The notes beneath the pieces were generated by a model that saw nothing but the letters and a program-made list of their open reading frames with translations, had not been told where the DNA came from and did no database searches. Shown in pieces: positions 21,267 through 29,469 of a stretch of DNA of 59,193 nucleotides (position 1 is its first letter; the number at the start of each line of letters is the position of its first letter). Source of the stretch: an archaeon (GTDB taxonomy: Archaea > Thermoproteota > Thermoprotei_A > Marsarchaeales > Marsarchaeaceae). The stretch is from NCBI GenBank assembly GCA_902812505.1, contig CADDZQ010000001.1, forward strand, positions 1-59,193. Direction: 5' to 3'. A program made the translations under genes and the position numbers.

Positions 21267-22400
21267 TTAGTGGGTTCCAGGCGGGAAGATAATGTTCCGC
21301 GCCTCCCAGTACGCAGGTTCGAGGTATCTAAGGTAATCAGGATTATTCCCCTTCCGCACGGAAAGATAATAGGCGAAGAAGTACAGTGGAATTATTGTTA
21401 GGAAAGGTGATAGTATGATTGATGTACGCGGGGTATGGAACAGATAATCTACGTCGAGGTGTTCATCTGATATAGCCATTGTTTTAGCACCCAGTCTTCT
21501 AGCGGCCCGCAAAGCTACTGTGTGTCTATCAATCGAGGCATCTCGAGTGGCTACGGATACCACTAGGCTATCGGAGTCGAGCGTCACCCACGGGCCATGT
21601 AGAAATTCTTCAAGCGATATACCCTCCGCTGATATGTAGGAGGATTCTTTAATCTTTAAGGCAGCCTCCCTCGCTGTGACCACGTTAAAACCGGAGCCAA
21701 GAATAAAAACCCTCTTGACCGTAGTCAAATCACCCGCAGCCCTTATTGCCTCAGCCTCTGATTCCTGAAGGGCTTCGACCATCTTTCCCGCTAGGTGCCC
21801 ACTAAACTCCGATTCCAATTCTTTATCCTCATGTCCTCGTCCGCGTAGTAACCCAAGTGTAAGCATTAAGACAGCGGCAGCAGAGTCGGTGTATGTCTTC
21901 GTATGGCACCGTGATAGATCGGGTCCATCACCGACGATGAGTGTGACATCCGAGAAAGAGGATATGGGCTGATCCGCGTGGTGCGTCACCCCTACAGTGA
22001 AACTCCCCCTCCCCTTAGCCTTCGCGAGCGCGTCAACAGTACTCTTGGTAATCCCACTATGGGAGACACCTATAGTTATAGACCCATTCACTATCGGTGT
22101 ATGCCAAACCAGCTCATTCGATTCAACCAGATGATACCCATACAAGCCTTTTAGAATCTGTGACCCCATCCAAGCAGCGTAGAAAGAGGTACCACTCCCC
22201 GTAAAATAGATGTGCTCTTTGGGTGAAATTTCAGGGTAAGCGCGCATCTGTTCAACAACCCTCCTAAAGCTCGTCGGAATCCCACGAATCATATCATACA
22301 TAAAAAACGGGTGAGAAACCCTTTGCGGCCGGGGAAGAACTGGTACACCCACTTCGGCCCTATCTGATAGAGGTATATCCTTACCATCAACCAAACCCAT
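21267..22400 (-). CDS. Double-SIS-domain sugar-phosphate protein (GlmS/AgaS-like)
   Basis: 377 aa from ATG 22400, which has GAGGTG 6 nt upstream; the frame is open further but that extension is Cys/Asn-rich and unlike the family. Two SIS domains: first with FTGSGTSFYAAWMG and SHSGITKSTVDAL, second with ILGSGFNVVTAREAALKIKE and EGISLEEFLHGP, the motif of the GlmS isomerase half. There is no N-terminal glutaminase domain, so it would not make glucosamine-6-P from glutamine; a deaminase or isomerase on an amino-sugar phosphate is likely (compare archaeal GlmD or AgaS). Convergent with the glycosyltransferase. Confidence 0.75.
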   Translation of the reverse strand: MGLVDGKDIPLSDRAEVGVPVLPRPQRVSHPFFMYDMIRGIPTSFRRVVEQMRAYPEISPKEHIYFTGSGTSFYAAWMGSQILKGLYGYHLVESNELVWHTPIVNGSITIGVSHSGITKSTVDALAKAKGRGSFTVGVTHHADQPISSFSDVTLIVGDGPDLSRCHTKTYTDSAAAVLMLTLGLLRGRGHEDKELESEFSGHLAGKMVEALQESEAEAIRAAGDLTTVKRVFILGSGFNVVTAREAALKIKESSYISAEGISLEEFLHGPWVTLDSDSLVVSVATRDASIDRHTVALRAARRLGAKTMAISDEHLDVDYLFHTPRTSIILSPFLTIIPLYFFAYYLSVRKGNNPDYLRYLEPAYWEARNIIFPPGTH

Positions 22401-22590
22401 CACCAAACACCTCGGATGTGCACCCAGACCGAAAAAAACGTTTCCATGCACACCGCACTCACCAAACACATTATTACTATACAAACACAAACAACCCATT
22501 CTATCCAGAAGGTACAACGTCATATTAATCCTAGTGGAACTCGAAATGCATCCAAACAAACGGAACTAAAAACTCATAAAGATTCCAAAA

Positions 22591-22680
22591 CACCTCCCTA
22601 AGCGGTAGATTCAAAATTCGTGTTCGGGACACAATCAGCGTCAAGCGCTATTTTGGGTCTACCGTAAGGGGCGGCGCAGT
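22591..22680 (+). repeat. IS200/IS605-like palindromic element, copy B
   Basis: The core GCGGTAGATTCAAAATTCGT (22602-22621) and GACACAATCAGCGTCAAGCG (22628-22647) are nearly identical to copy A over about 45 nt, followed by ATTTTGGGTCTACCGTAAGG. The left GAGCTACCCC end is lost. High identity to A suggests relatively recent spread. Confidence 0.6.
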
Positions 22681-22803
22681 TCACCTCTATTCATCTTCGC
22701 TTGATTCTTTTTATTTTACAAGTGTTGACGTTGCGCTCCATACCCATTTGTGCTAATACACATATTATTATAAGTGAACAGTTTACAGGCACATACGCCC
22801 TGA

Positions 22804-22912
22804 TGCGGGGGGCGGGATTCGAACCCGCGTAGCGCTACCGCACGGGATGTCTAACCGGCCTAAGACTTGTGGTCTTAAGTCCCGCGCCTTTTCCAAGCTC
22901 GGCCACCCCCGC
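22804..22912 (-). tRNA. tRNA-Leu (TAA) with 25-nt intron
   Basis: Read on the minus strand: acceptor GCGGGGG pairs with CCCCCGC, discriminator A (22804). Anticodon stem CGGGA/TCCCG with loop CTTAAGA gives anticodon TAA. A long variable arm (GTGCGGTAGCGC) marks a class II tRNA. About 25 nt between positions 37 and 38 is removed as an intron; mature length is about 84 nt. T arm GCGGG-TTCGAAT-CCCGC. Confidence 0.9.
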
Positions 22913-23218
22913 CTACCTATAAACCATACCCATACACTAGAGTGCTTTAAGTCCTTACAAAACCGTAAGGCACAAACAGAGACACGCACTACAAGGCGAG
23001 TTGGAAGAAGACTCTTTTTTAAAAAAAGAGACTATAGTTCAAGCAAACTTTCTCATGAAATGAGTTAGTGTTTTTCGCATAATGTAACCATACCAGTTAA
23101 ACCATTATGAAGCAAGCATTATGCGCTGCGTGGTAGCACTCAAATCGTGTTATCTTTAGACAACACTACACGTATGCTTCGGTTGATTTTTACAAAGTGA
23201 GCCTAATGTACTCAAAAA
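22913..23218. other. Intergenic region with A/T palindrome
   Basis: No gene is supported; the ORF that crosses this region is an antisense reading of tRNA-Leu. A near-perfect palindrome CTC-T6-A7-GAG lies at 23012-23030 and could act as a terminator-like hairpin or an A/T-rich protein site. Several GCATTATG / CATAATG repeats occur near 23078-23122. Confidence 0.4.
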
Positions 23219-23227
23219 CCTTAATTT
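23219..23227 (+). promoter_or_regulatory. TATA box of tRNA-Arg (TCT)
   Basis: CCTTAATTTG is centred about 26 nt before the tRNA 5' end at 23249, matching the spacing seen at the 5S gene. Confidence 0.5.
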
Positions 23228-23248
23228 GAGGATTGTTGGTGAATGTTT

Positions 23249-23323
23249 GGCCCCGTAGCTCAGCATGGATAGAGCGGCGGCTTTCTAAGCCGAAGGTCGA
23301 GGGTTCAAATCCCTCCGGGGCCG
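23249..23323 (+). tRNA. tRNA-Arg (TCT)
   Basis: Acceptor GGCCCCG/CGGGGCC with discriminator G; D arm GCTC...GAGC; anticodon loop TTTCTAA (anticodon TCT); T arm GAGGG-TTCAAAT-CCCTC. 75 nt, no intron. Its first ~30 nt closely resemble tRNA-Lys in this window. Confidence 0.93.
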
Positions 23324-23391
23324 TACGGACATGTGGGTCTTGTTTAAAAACGTCTTTAGGTTATCATAGTGCCTATACGCATTGGGGTTGT

Positions 23392-24549
23392 TCAGAACAC
23401 CATAGCTTCATCTATGAGCCTGTTTTCATCGAACCTTTCAGGTGAGTAAGGACGCATAAGGTCCGGGATACGCCCAGTGGCTATGTACTCGGCCATTAAC
23501 TCGCCCGCCAAGGGAGACATCATCATCCCGTGACCACTGAAGCCTGCCGCCACGAATAGGCCTTCAGGCCAAGAGGGGTGTGCCCCCATTATTTGCGAGT
23601 GGTCTGGTGTTACTTCGTAATAGCCACTCCACTGCCTATTTAATCTGACGTTTGAAACCGTTGGGAGCGTCTTGATCAATCTCGCCGCATAGGCGACGGT
23701 CCACTCGAGTGAAGAGACAAGTGGGTAATATCCTTTCCTAAACATGTCAGTCACCCCACCGCGTATCTCACCGCGCAGACCCTGGGCAAAGTACACCCTG
23801 TTTTTTAGGCTTATCACGAACGGCTTAATGAAGTGCTTTACGGGCTCAGTTACACCTAACTCCCTCCTTTCGGGCGTTATTGGGAGGCTTACCCCAAGCA
23901 TAGCGGTTACTTGGGGGCTCCAGGCACCCGCGCACACTACGAATCTTTCGGCTCTTATCTCTTTTGACCCTATTAGAACTGAGCGCACCCTACGTGAGGA
24001 TACGTTGAATCCCGTCACGGGGGAACTCTCAAGTAGGGGTACACCCATCCCTGCCAGCTTTTCTTGGTAGCCGAACAATATGAGGTCGTGGTGGAATGTA
24101 CCATCCTGAGGCCCGTAGAATCCCCCCAGCAATCCTTGCGGATTCAATTCGGGTATAACCTCTCTTACCTCACGTGTATCCAGAAATCTGCCGCCAACAC
24201 CCAGTGATGACCACATAGTGTTGAGGCGTTTGAACTCTTGGAGGTCGGCCTCGGTTGAAAGAAGCCATAGATATCCAGAATCAAATATTATCGGATTCCA
24301 ACCTATCTCCCCACCGAAGCCCACAAGGCGCCTTCTACCCTCAACCATAAACTTCACATTGTGCTCAGAGTTAAAGTGAACCCTGAAGCCAGCCGCGTTA
24401 CGGGTGCTCGAGCCACTCCCAGCGTAATTCTTCTCGATGAGTATAACACGCATGCCCTTACTTGCAAGATGATACGAGGTTGCAAGACCCACCGCGCCAG
24501 CCCCAATCACAGCCACATCGTATTCGATATTAGAGTTCACTGGTTTCAT
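23392..24549 (-). CDS. FAD-dependent amino-acid dehydrogenase, beta-type subunit (DAO family)
   Basis: About 385 aa. The N-terminal Rossmann FAD motif is VAVIGAGAVGLATSYHLASKG with a following acidic residue (LIEKNYAG); then SSTRNAAGFRVHF (DAO-family FAD contact), and the C-terminal FVAAGFSGHGMMMSPLAGEL. It resembles sarcosine oxidase beta and dye-linked proline dehydrogenase beta. ATG 24549 lies inside the end of the upstream alpha-type gene and is preceded by GGGTG, so the two are coupled and probably form one complex. The amine substrate (proline, sarcosine, glycine) cannot be assigned. Confidence 0.8.
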   Translation of the reverse strand: MKPVNSNIEYDVAVIGAGAVGLATSYHLASKGMRVILIEKNYAGSGSSTRNAAGFRVHFNSEHNVKFMVEGRRRLVGFGGEIGWNPIIFDSGYLWLLSTEADLQEFKRLNTMWSSLGVGGRFLDTREVREVIPELNPQGLLGGFYGPQDGTFHHDLILFGYQEKLAGMGVPLLESSPVTGFNVSSRRVRSVLIGSKEIRAERFVVCAGAWSPQVTAMLGVSLPITPERRELGVTEPVKHFIKPFVISLKNRVYFAQGLRGEIRGGVTDMFRKGYYPLVSSLEWTVAYAARLIKTLPTVSNVRLNRQWSGYYEVTPDHSQIMGAHPSWPEGLFVAAGFSGHGMMMSPLAGELMAEYIATGRIPDLMRPYSPERFDENRLIDEAMVF

Positions 24550-26095
24550 CACCCAAAGATGCCAACCAAGCCAAAGGTGTGGGCTGGGTAGGTAGACGTT
24601 GGGTATATGGACCGTCCCCCAAGATGCGCATACCGTTCGCTATACACAGTTTACCTTGGCATACACCTGTACCCCAACCAGTAAACCTCTTAGTTTTCTC
24701 CGAGCCACGCAGCTTTTTGTGTTGCGCCAACACGAAGTCGCGCACCCTAACATCTTCACAGAAACATACGAAAGCATCCTGATGCACGACTCCAGTAGTG
24801 GATGGGTGCACCACGGTTGGAGGTGGGACTAGCTTAAGCGCTGAATCCATGTCGCCTGAAAGCGTGTATCCTATAGCCCTACCATGCCTAAACGCGTCGT
24901 TTAGCTCGTAAAGACCTGTGACAGAGCCTGCAAGAAGCACGGGCGTATTCGAGCTAGGCTCACCTTCAGCCTCAGTGCATACAATCTTGCCCCGCTGGGC
25001 GCTAAATGAATAAGCGAAACCAGCTTGGGCTGGTAATTCAAGGTTGGGTTGCCTCAGTGTGCTGTAGACCACGTACTTTACTTTAACCCTACTACCATTG
25101 TCGAGTGTGACCACAAGCTCCTTCGAGGACAATCTTACCTGCTTTATATGGCTAGCAACCTTGTCTTCTAAATCCAATGGCGACACCAATACTGGTAACA
25201 AATCATCTTTCAAAGCGCGGTACACCATCTCACCCCATTCATCTTCAACGTAGAAGACTACGGGTGACGTAAGAACACCAAAGTGTCTAAGACGCAAAGC
25301 GTAGTCAACCGAGATCACTCCCGGTGAGTCGTTACCAGCAAACAGTGGCGGTGGACACTTAGAGCCATTGGCATAAACCAGTCTGCTAAACTCAACCCGC
25401 AGAATCCTGTTTTGCCCCACCACTAAACCAACGCCCTCTTCATAGAGGCCCGTAAACAAGCCGACAATCCTCCGCGTCGCTATTATTTTAGCAAGGCCTT
25501 CTGCATCAAAGTTTAGAGCACGTCTAAGCTGAGGAAAATTCAAAGCGTATCTAATTCTTCCACCCAAGGTTGGATTGGGGTCGACAAGCAGGAAATCCAG
25601 GTTTTTCTCAAGTAAAGCCTGAGCGAGACCCATTCCAGCTGGACCTCCACCCACAATCAGAATATCTGTAGTGAGTCTCCCACTTTCTGGCCTAACAACT
25701 TTTTCCCCGCCGTATTTTGGAAGGTTAGCCGAAGAAAGTATCATCCTCCTCATTATCTTCCAACCAAACCCGGTCCTTATCAGGCCAGAGTTTTGGAAAC
25801 CCACACCAAAGAAGGGCAGTTTACCACTCAATGTGGAGCCAAAACTCGCCCTCCTGTCAATTATAACCGTTATATCTTCCTCAACCTGGAAGCTTAGCGG
25901 ATTCACAAACCCATACCCATTCACATAAACACATTTATACTGTGGGTACAGGTAAGAGTCATCCATAATATCCCGCAGCCGCCCAAACTTGACACTCCGA
26001 AACAAACCTCTGAAACCAGCCTTCTTTATGGCCACATCAAGTGGTGTACCTCGCTCAACGGTTATCAACCTACCGTTAACACTAACTGTGGGCAC
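24530..26095 (-). CDS. Sarcosine oxidase/proline dehydrogenase alpha-like subunit
   Basis: 521 aa from GTG 26095 (MPTVSVNGRLITVERGTP), which lies about 27 nt after a minus-strand GCTTATA, so probably leaderless; the open frame extends to 26137. Domains: an N-terminal SoxA-type domain without Fe-S cysteines (to about residue 85), a Rossmann FAD/NAD domain with ILIVGGGPAGMGLAQALLEK, and a C-terminal Cys cluster CFCEDV ... GTGVCQGKLC, as in SoxA and HcnB. It stops there and lacks the folate-binding aminomethyltransferase domain of bacterial SoxA. Likely partner of the DAO subunit, passing electrons to an acceptor other than O2. Confidence 0.75.
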   Translation of the reverse strand: MPTVSVNGRLITVERGTPLDVAIKKAGFRGLFRSVKFGRLRDIMDDSYLYPQYKCVYVNGYGFVNPLSFQVEEDITVIIDRRASFGSTLSGKLPFFGVGFQNSGLIRTGFGWKIMRRMILSSANLPKYGGEKVVRPESGRLTTDILIVGGGPAGMGLAQALLEKNLDFLLVDPNPTLGGRIRYALNFPQLRRALNFDAEGLAKIIATRRIVGLFTGLYEEGVGLVVGQNRILRVEFSRLVYANGSKCPPPLFAGNDSPGVISVDYALRLRHFGVLTSPVVFYVEDEWGEMVYRALKDDLLPVLVSPLDLEDKVASHIKQVRLSSKELVVTLDNGSRVKVKYVVYSTLRQPNLELPAQAGFAYSFSAQRGKIVCTEAEGEPSSNTPVLLAGSVTGLYELNDAFRHGRAIGYTLSGDMDSALKLVPPPTVVHPSTTGVVHQDAFVCFCEDVRVRDFVLAQHKKLRGSEKTKRFTGWGTGVCQGKLCIANGMRILGDGPYTQRLPTQPTPLAWLASLGDETSEL

Positions 26096-26231
26096 AGAGC
26101 TGGAAAGAATTACAAAACCTATAAGCCTTTCAAACAAACGGGTACATACGGGTCCTATTATATATCACTCGAATATTAACTGAATAGCTAAGTTTCACTG
26201 GCTTCCATGCTTTGGCACTAAGGCGAATAGA

Positions 26232-26306
26232 CGGGCCCGGAGGGATTTGAACCCTCGACCAACGGCTCCGCAGGCCGCTGCCCTATCCAGGCTGGGCCAC
26301 GGGCCC
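26232..26306 (-). tRNA. tRNA-Arg (GCG)
   Basis: Minus strand: acceptor GGGCCCG/CGGGCCC, discriminator G (26232); anticodon stem GCGGC/GCCGT with loop CTGCGGA, anticodon GCG; T arm GAGGG-TTCAAAT-CCCTC. 75 nt, no intron. It begins only 5 nt after the leuS TAG codon on the same strand, so it is very likely transcribed with leuS and cut out by RNase P. Confidence 0.92.
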
Positions 26307-26311
26307 ATCCA

Positions 26312-29236
26312 CTACTGCCTCAAAAAGGTTATTGTGGGTTTTAAGGGTGTTGCGTTCTCTGCTCTAATCTTATCACTCGCATCATTTACTCCTACGACCC
26401 TTATTTCAACACCACATACTTCTCGTAGGTAATTTGATGCATCTCTAAGCGTGGAGGCTTCCTCTTCGATGAGGCGTGTGAGGATGGCTTGGTCGAACTC
26501 CCTCCACTCGGATAAACTCCTTATAAAGCGCTGAATATAGCCCGAGGCACTCTTCTTATCGCCTAATTCCTTCGCAGCAAACTCCACCATTTGAGGCGTT
26601 ATCCTACCACCACCCTTCAGCTGGGGAATGAGCGCTTTCGCGAGCTCTATCCTCCTTCTATCAGCAACGACGATCTCCGCCGACCTCGACTCCCGCATAA
26701 GGCGTTGCAGGTTAACCACGTCTTCCTCAACACGTCTGATGTACTCCTCTCTTGCCATCAGGAAAACATCCTCATCATCCAGCTCTGTTGGAGGGTATCC
26801 TACATGCTCGATGAGCCCTGACCCATTCAGTTTTGCATAACACCACTGCGATAAGTGCGGTATAAAGGGGTGGAGGATAATCATCCACCACTTAAAGAAC
26901 TGGTGGACAGCAGCCTGATTACGGTTACCATTTCTTTTCAGATACCTCCTATAGTCCTCCCACACTTCAAACAGCGCCACATTCAACGCGGAGCGTGTGC
27001 GCATTTCACTCATATGTTCCTTTACACGCCTAGCCTTTTCCTTAAACCTTGCTAGAAGCCACCTGTCGATATCACTCAGCTCACCCGCACCGCTAAGTTG
27101 GTTTGAGGTAACATGCTCAACCAAATCCAAAAGGGAGCTAAGTTTATCCACCGAGTTTGAGGCGGCAGTCCTGTTCCAGTCTGGGTCGTTAAGGTTCTCT
27201 GTACCGTTAAGTAGTGTGAGCCTTGTTGCATCAGCACCATATTCTTGGATTGCCTGCTTAAGGGACACGAAGTTACCCTTAGACTTATGCATGGGCTGAC
27301 CCTCCAATGTCAGCATTCCATTTGTTGAAACAGCCTTCGGCCAGTGTTCTTCCGGGAACAATGCGACATGGTGGAATATAAAGAATGTAAGGTGGTTGGG
27401 TATGAGCTCCTTAGCGGAGTTCCTAAGGTCCACTGGATACCAGTATAGGAATTCCTCGCGCACACTTCGGAGGGTTTCCTCGTCTACACCTGTAAGTCGG
27501 GCAACTGTTGACAGCTCACCCTTACCGTAGAACACATAATCAAAGAATTCGGGGGTAAGAGACGTAGGGTTCACAGCTCCAGCGTTAACATATTTTGATA
27601 TGGTATAGTAGGCCATGTACACAGTTGAATCACTCAGTGTTTCCACTATCCACTCCTTGTCCCATGGTAGAGGTGTACCGAGACCTGACCTACGCGCGCA
27701 GGGCTTGTTCTGAAGCCAATCTATTACGTCGAGGAACCACTGCCTAGCTTCATGGGGATACACACCCATTCTCTCCACACAGAGTTTGGCTTTAGATTTC
27801 CAGTCCGCATCACCATAGCGTAAGAACCACTGGTTCTCGAGTATCTTCACGATACACCTCGTGCCACACCTGCAAACCACGGGTGATGGCAACTCATAGT
27901 ACACAGCAGCAAAACCCATATTTTTTAAGTCTTCAAAAACTAGCTTTTTCGCGTCAGAGACACGGATTCCGCTATATTTGCCACAGTTATCCTTCATAAC
28001 ACCCTTTGCGTATTCCGCCTGGTACACCCTCTGTGTAGCCTGATCCAGTTTCTCATCCCTCTGGGATACTATACCCATTGAGTTGCAAACCTCTACAGCC
28101 GGATAATCACCGTAGCCCTCCACCCTAATGATTGAAATGGGAGTAATGCTTCGAACCCTTTCGAGGCTCAAACCCATCTCGGAGAGAGCCTGCTCATCCA
28201 AGCGTTGAAGTTCCCTCAGAGCAGCGTAATCATAGGGAGCATGTGCTGGTACACTGTAGACCACGCCTGTGCCGAATAACGGGTCCACGAAATCCGCTGG
28301 CAGAACAGGTAACTCGGTGTTTGTAAGTGGGTTAGCCGCCACCCTGCCCACCAAGTCCTTCCCGTTTAGCCTAGAGAGTCGTTTCACATCGTGTTTCTGC
28401 TCGGCGAGAACCGTGGAAGCATACTCGGAAACAATCCACTTCTCCCCGTCAACGAGCGCAAGCGTATACACGCCCTCCGGTTGGACCCAGATGTTTGTGG
28501 CGCCGAAAATGGTTTCTGGCCTAAACGTGGCGGCCACGATGAATGTTGGTTGCGCGTCGTCTCCCTTCATTGGGAACTTTATAAGGGAGAGCTCTTCGGG
28601 TGATACCCCCTCGCCCTCAGCCCTGTCATGGTCACCGGTGGGGCTCTTATCGTTAGGGCACCACACAACGGGATGTGTCCCCTGAGTTATGTAGCCCTTT
28701 TCACGGAGGGTTAGATATTGCCACGTAACAAACCGTGCATAACCCTCATTCAAGGCGGTCGTGAACTCTCGACGCCAGTCCACCGAGAAACCTATCTCCC
28801 TTACAACATCCCTACCCTCCTTAGTAAAGTAGCGTGCGAAGTAGTAGGGGTCAGCAAAGTTGGGTATTTCACTTTCGGGCACACCGTCAAGTTTAACAAG
28901 GGTCTCAATAATTTTCCGATCACCCTGCTTAACACGCTTCGCACTACCCATAATGGGTTCGCCTGTCCAGTGCCAAGCCCACGGGAAGAGCACGTTATAA
29001 CCCATTAGTCGCATAAATCTGGCGTAAGCGTCAACCCTCGTCGCGCTCAGAGCGTGACCCACATGTAACGATCCATTCATATAGGGATAGGGGAAAGTAA
29101 CAAGCTTCTTAGGTTTGCTCCTGTCTGGGTCAACTTCATATATCCTCGATGAATACCAAAGTCCATTAACCTTCCTCTCAATCTCTCTAAGCCTCTTAAC
29201 CCTAGAAGCCATATCGCCACTATCACTCAAATACAT
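26312..29236 (-). CDS. leuS: Leucyl-tRNA synthetase
   Basis: 974 aa, archaeal/eukaryotic-type class Ia synthetase. HIGH motif as PYMNGSLHVGH near residue 50; the CP1 editing domain includes TFRPETIFGATNIWV near residue 232; KMSKS motif as MHKSKGNFVSL near 644; C-terminal anticodon-binding region follows. Start at ATG 29236 (preceded by GGGTGA) or ATG 29212 (MASRVKRLREIERK); the N-terminus of the family fits the second equally well. Followed at once by tRNA-Arg(GCG). Confidence 0.95.
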   Translation of the reverse strand: MYLSDSGDMASRVKRLREIERKVNGLWYSSRIYEVDPDRSKPKKLVTFPYPYMNGSLHVGHALSATRVDAYARFMRLMGYNVLFPWAWHWTGEPIMGSAKRVKQGDRKIIETLVKLDGVPESEIPNFADPYYFARYFTKEGRDVVREIGFSVDWRREFTTALNEGYARFVTWQYLTLREKGYITQGTHPVVWCPNDKSPTGDHDRAEGEGVSPEELSLIKFPMKGDDAQPTFIVAATFRPETIFGATNIWVQPEGVYTLALVDGEKWIVSEYASTVLAEQKHDVKRLSRLNGKDLVGRVAANPLTNTELPVLPADFVDPLFGTGVVYSVPAHAPYDYAALRELQRLDEQALSEMGLSLERVRSITPISIIRVEGYGDYPAVEVCNSMGIVSQRDEKLDQATQRVYQAEYAKGVMKDNCGKYSGIRVSDAKKLVFEDLKNMGFAAVYYELPSPVVCRCGTRCIVKILENQWFLRYGDADWKSKAKLCVERMGVYPHEARQWFLDVIDWLQNKPCARRSGLGTPLPWDKEWIVETLSDSTVYMAYYTISKYVNAGAVNPTSLTPEFFDYVFYGKGELSTVARLTGVDEETLRSVREEFLYWYPVDLRNSAKELIPNHLTFFIFHHVALFPEEHWPKAVSTNGMLTLEGQPMHKSKGNFVSLKQAIQEYGADATRLTLLNGTENLNDPDWNRTAASNSVDKLSSLLDLVEHVTSNQLSGAGELSDIDRWLLARFKEKARRVKEHMSEMRTRSALNVALFEVWEDYRRYLKRNGNRNQAAVHQFFKWWMIILHPFIPHLSQWCYAKLNGSGLIEHVGYPPTELDDEDVFLMAREEYIRRVEEDVVNLQRLMRESRSAEIVVADRRRIELAKALIPQLKGGGRITPQMVEFAAKELGDKKSASGYIQRFIRSLSEWREFDQAILTRLIEEEASTLRDASNYLREVCGVEIRVVGVNDASDKIRAENATPLKPTITFLRQ

Positions 29237-29343
29237 TCACCCAAGCACAACCTACATCAATCACAGAGACCGCAACAAGTAAGGCATCATTAGGGTTTTA
29301 AAGCCTTTGCGTACACGTCCAGCGTCCCACATTATCCTCATCA

Positions 29344-29449
29344 CGAGCTACCCCGCACTTAATAACAGATCAGAAATCCATGTTGGCGTAGCAGCTACGC
29401 TAAGAGTGATTTTTGACCCACACTGAACGGCGAGGTTTTTGGAGGCCTC
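29344..29449 (+). repeat. IS200/IS605-like palindromic element, copy D (diverged)
   Basis: Left end GAGCTACCCCGCAC, inner CAGATCAGAAATCCATG, then GTGATTTTTGACCCACAC and right end GGCGAGGTTTTTGGAGGCC. Same layout and length as copies A and C but with about a third of positions changed; the middle is replaced by GGCGTAGCAGCTACGC, itself an inverted repeat. It lies between alaS and leuS. Confidence 0.5.
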
Positions 29450-29469
29450 ATCAGGTGACCATGCAGTAC

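Noticed and set aside
22847-23068. 73-codon + strand ORF
   Set aside because: Antisense to tRNA-Leu and an A/T palindrome; Arg/Lys-rich composition follows from that.
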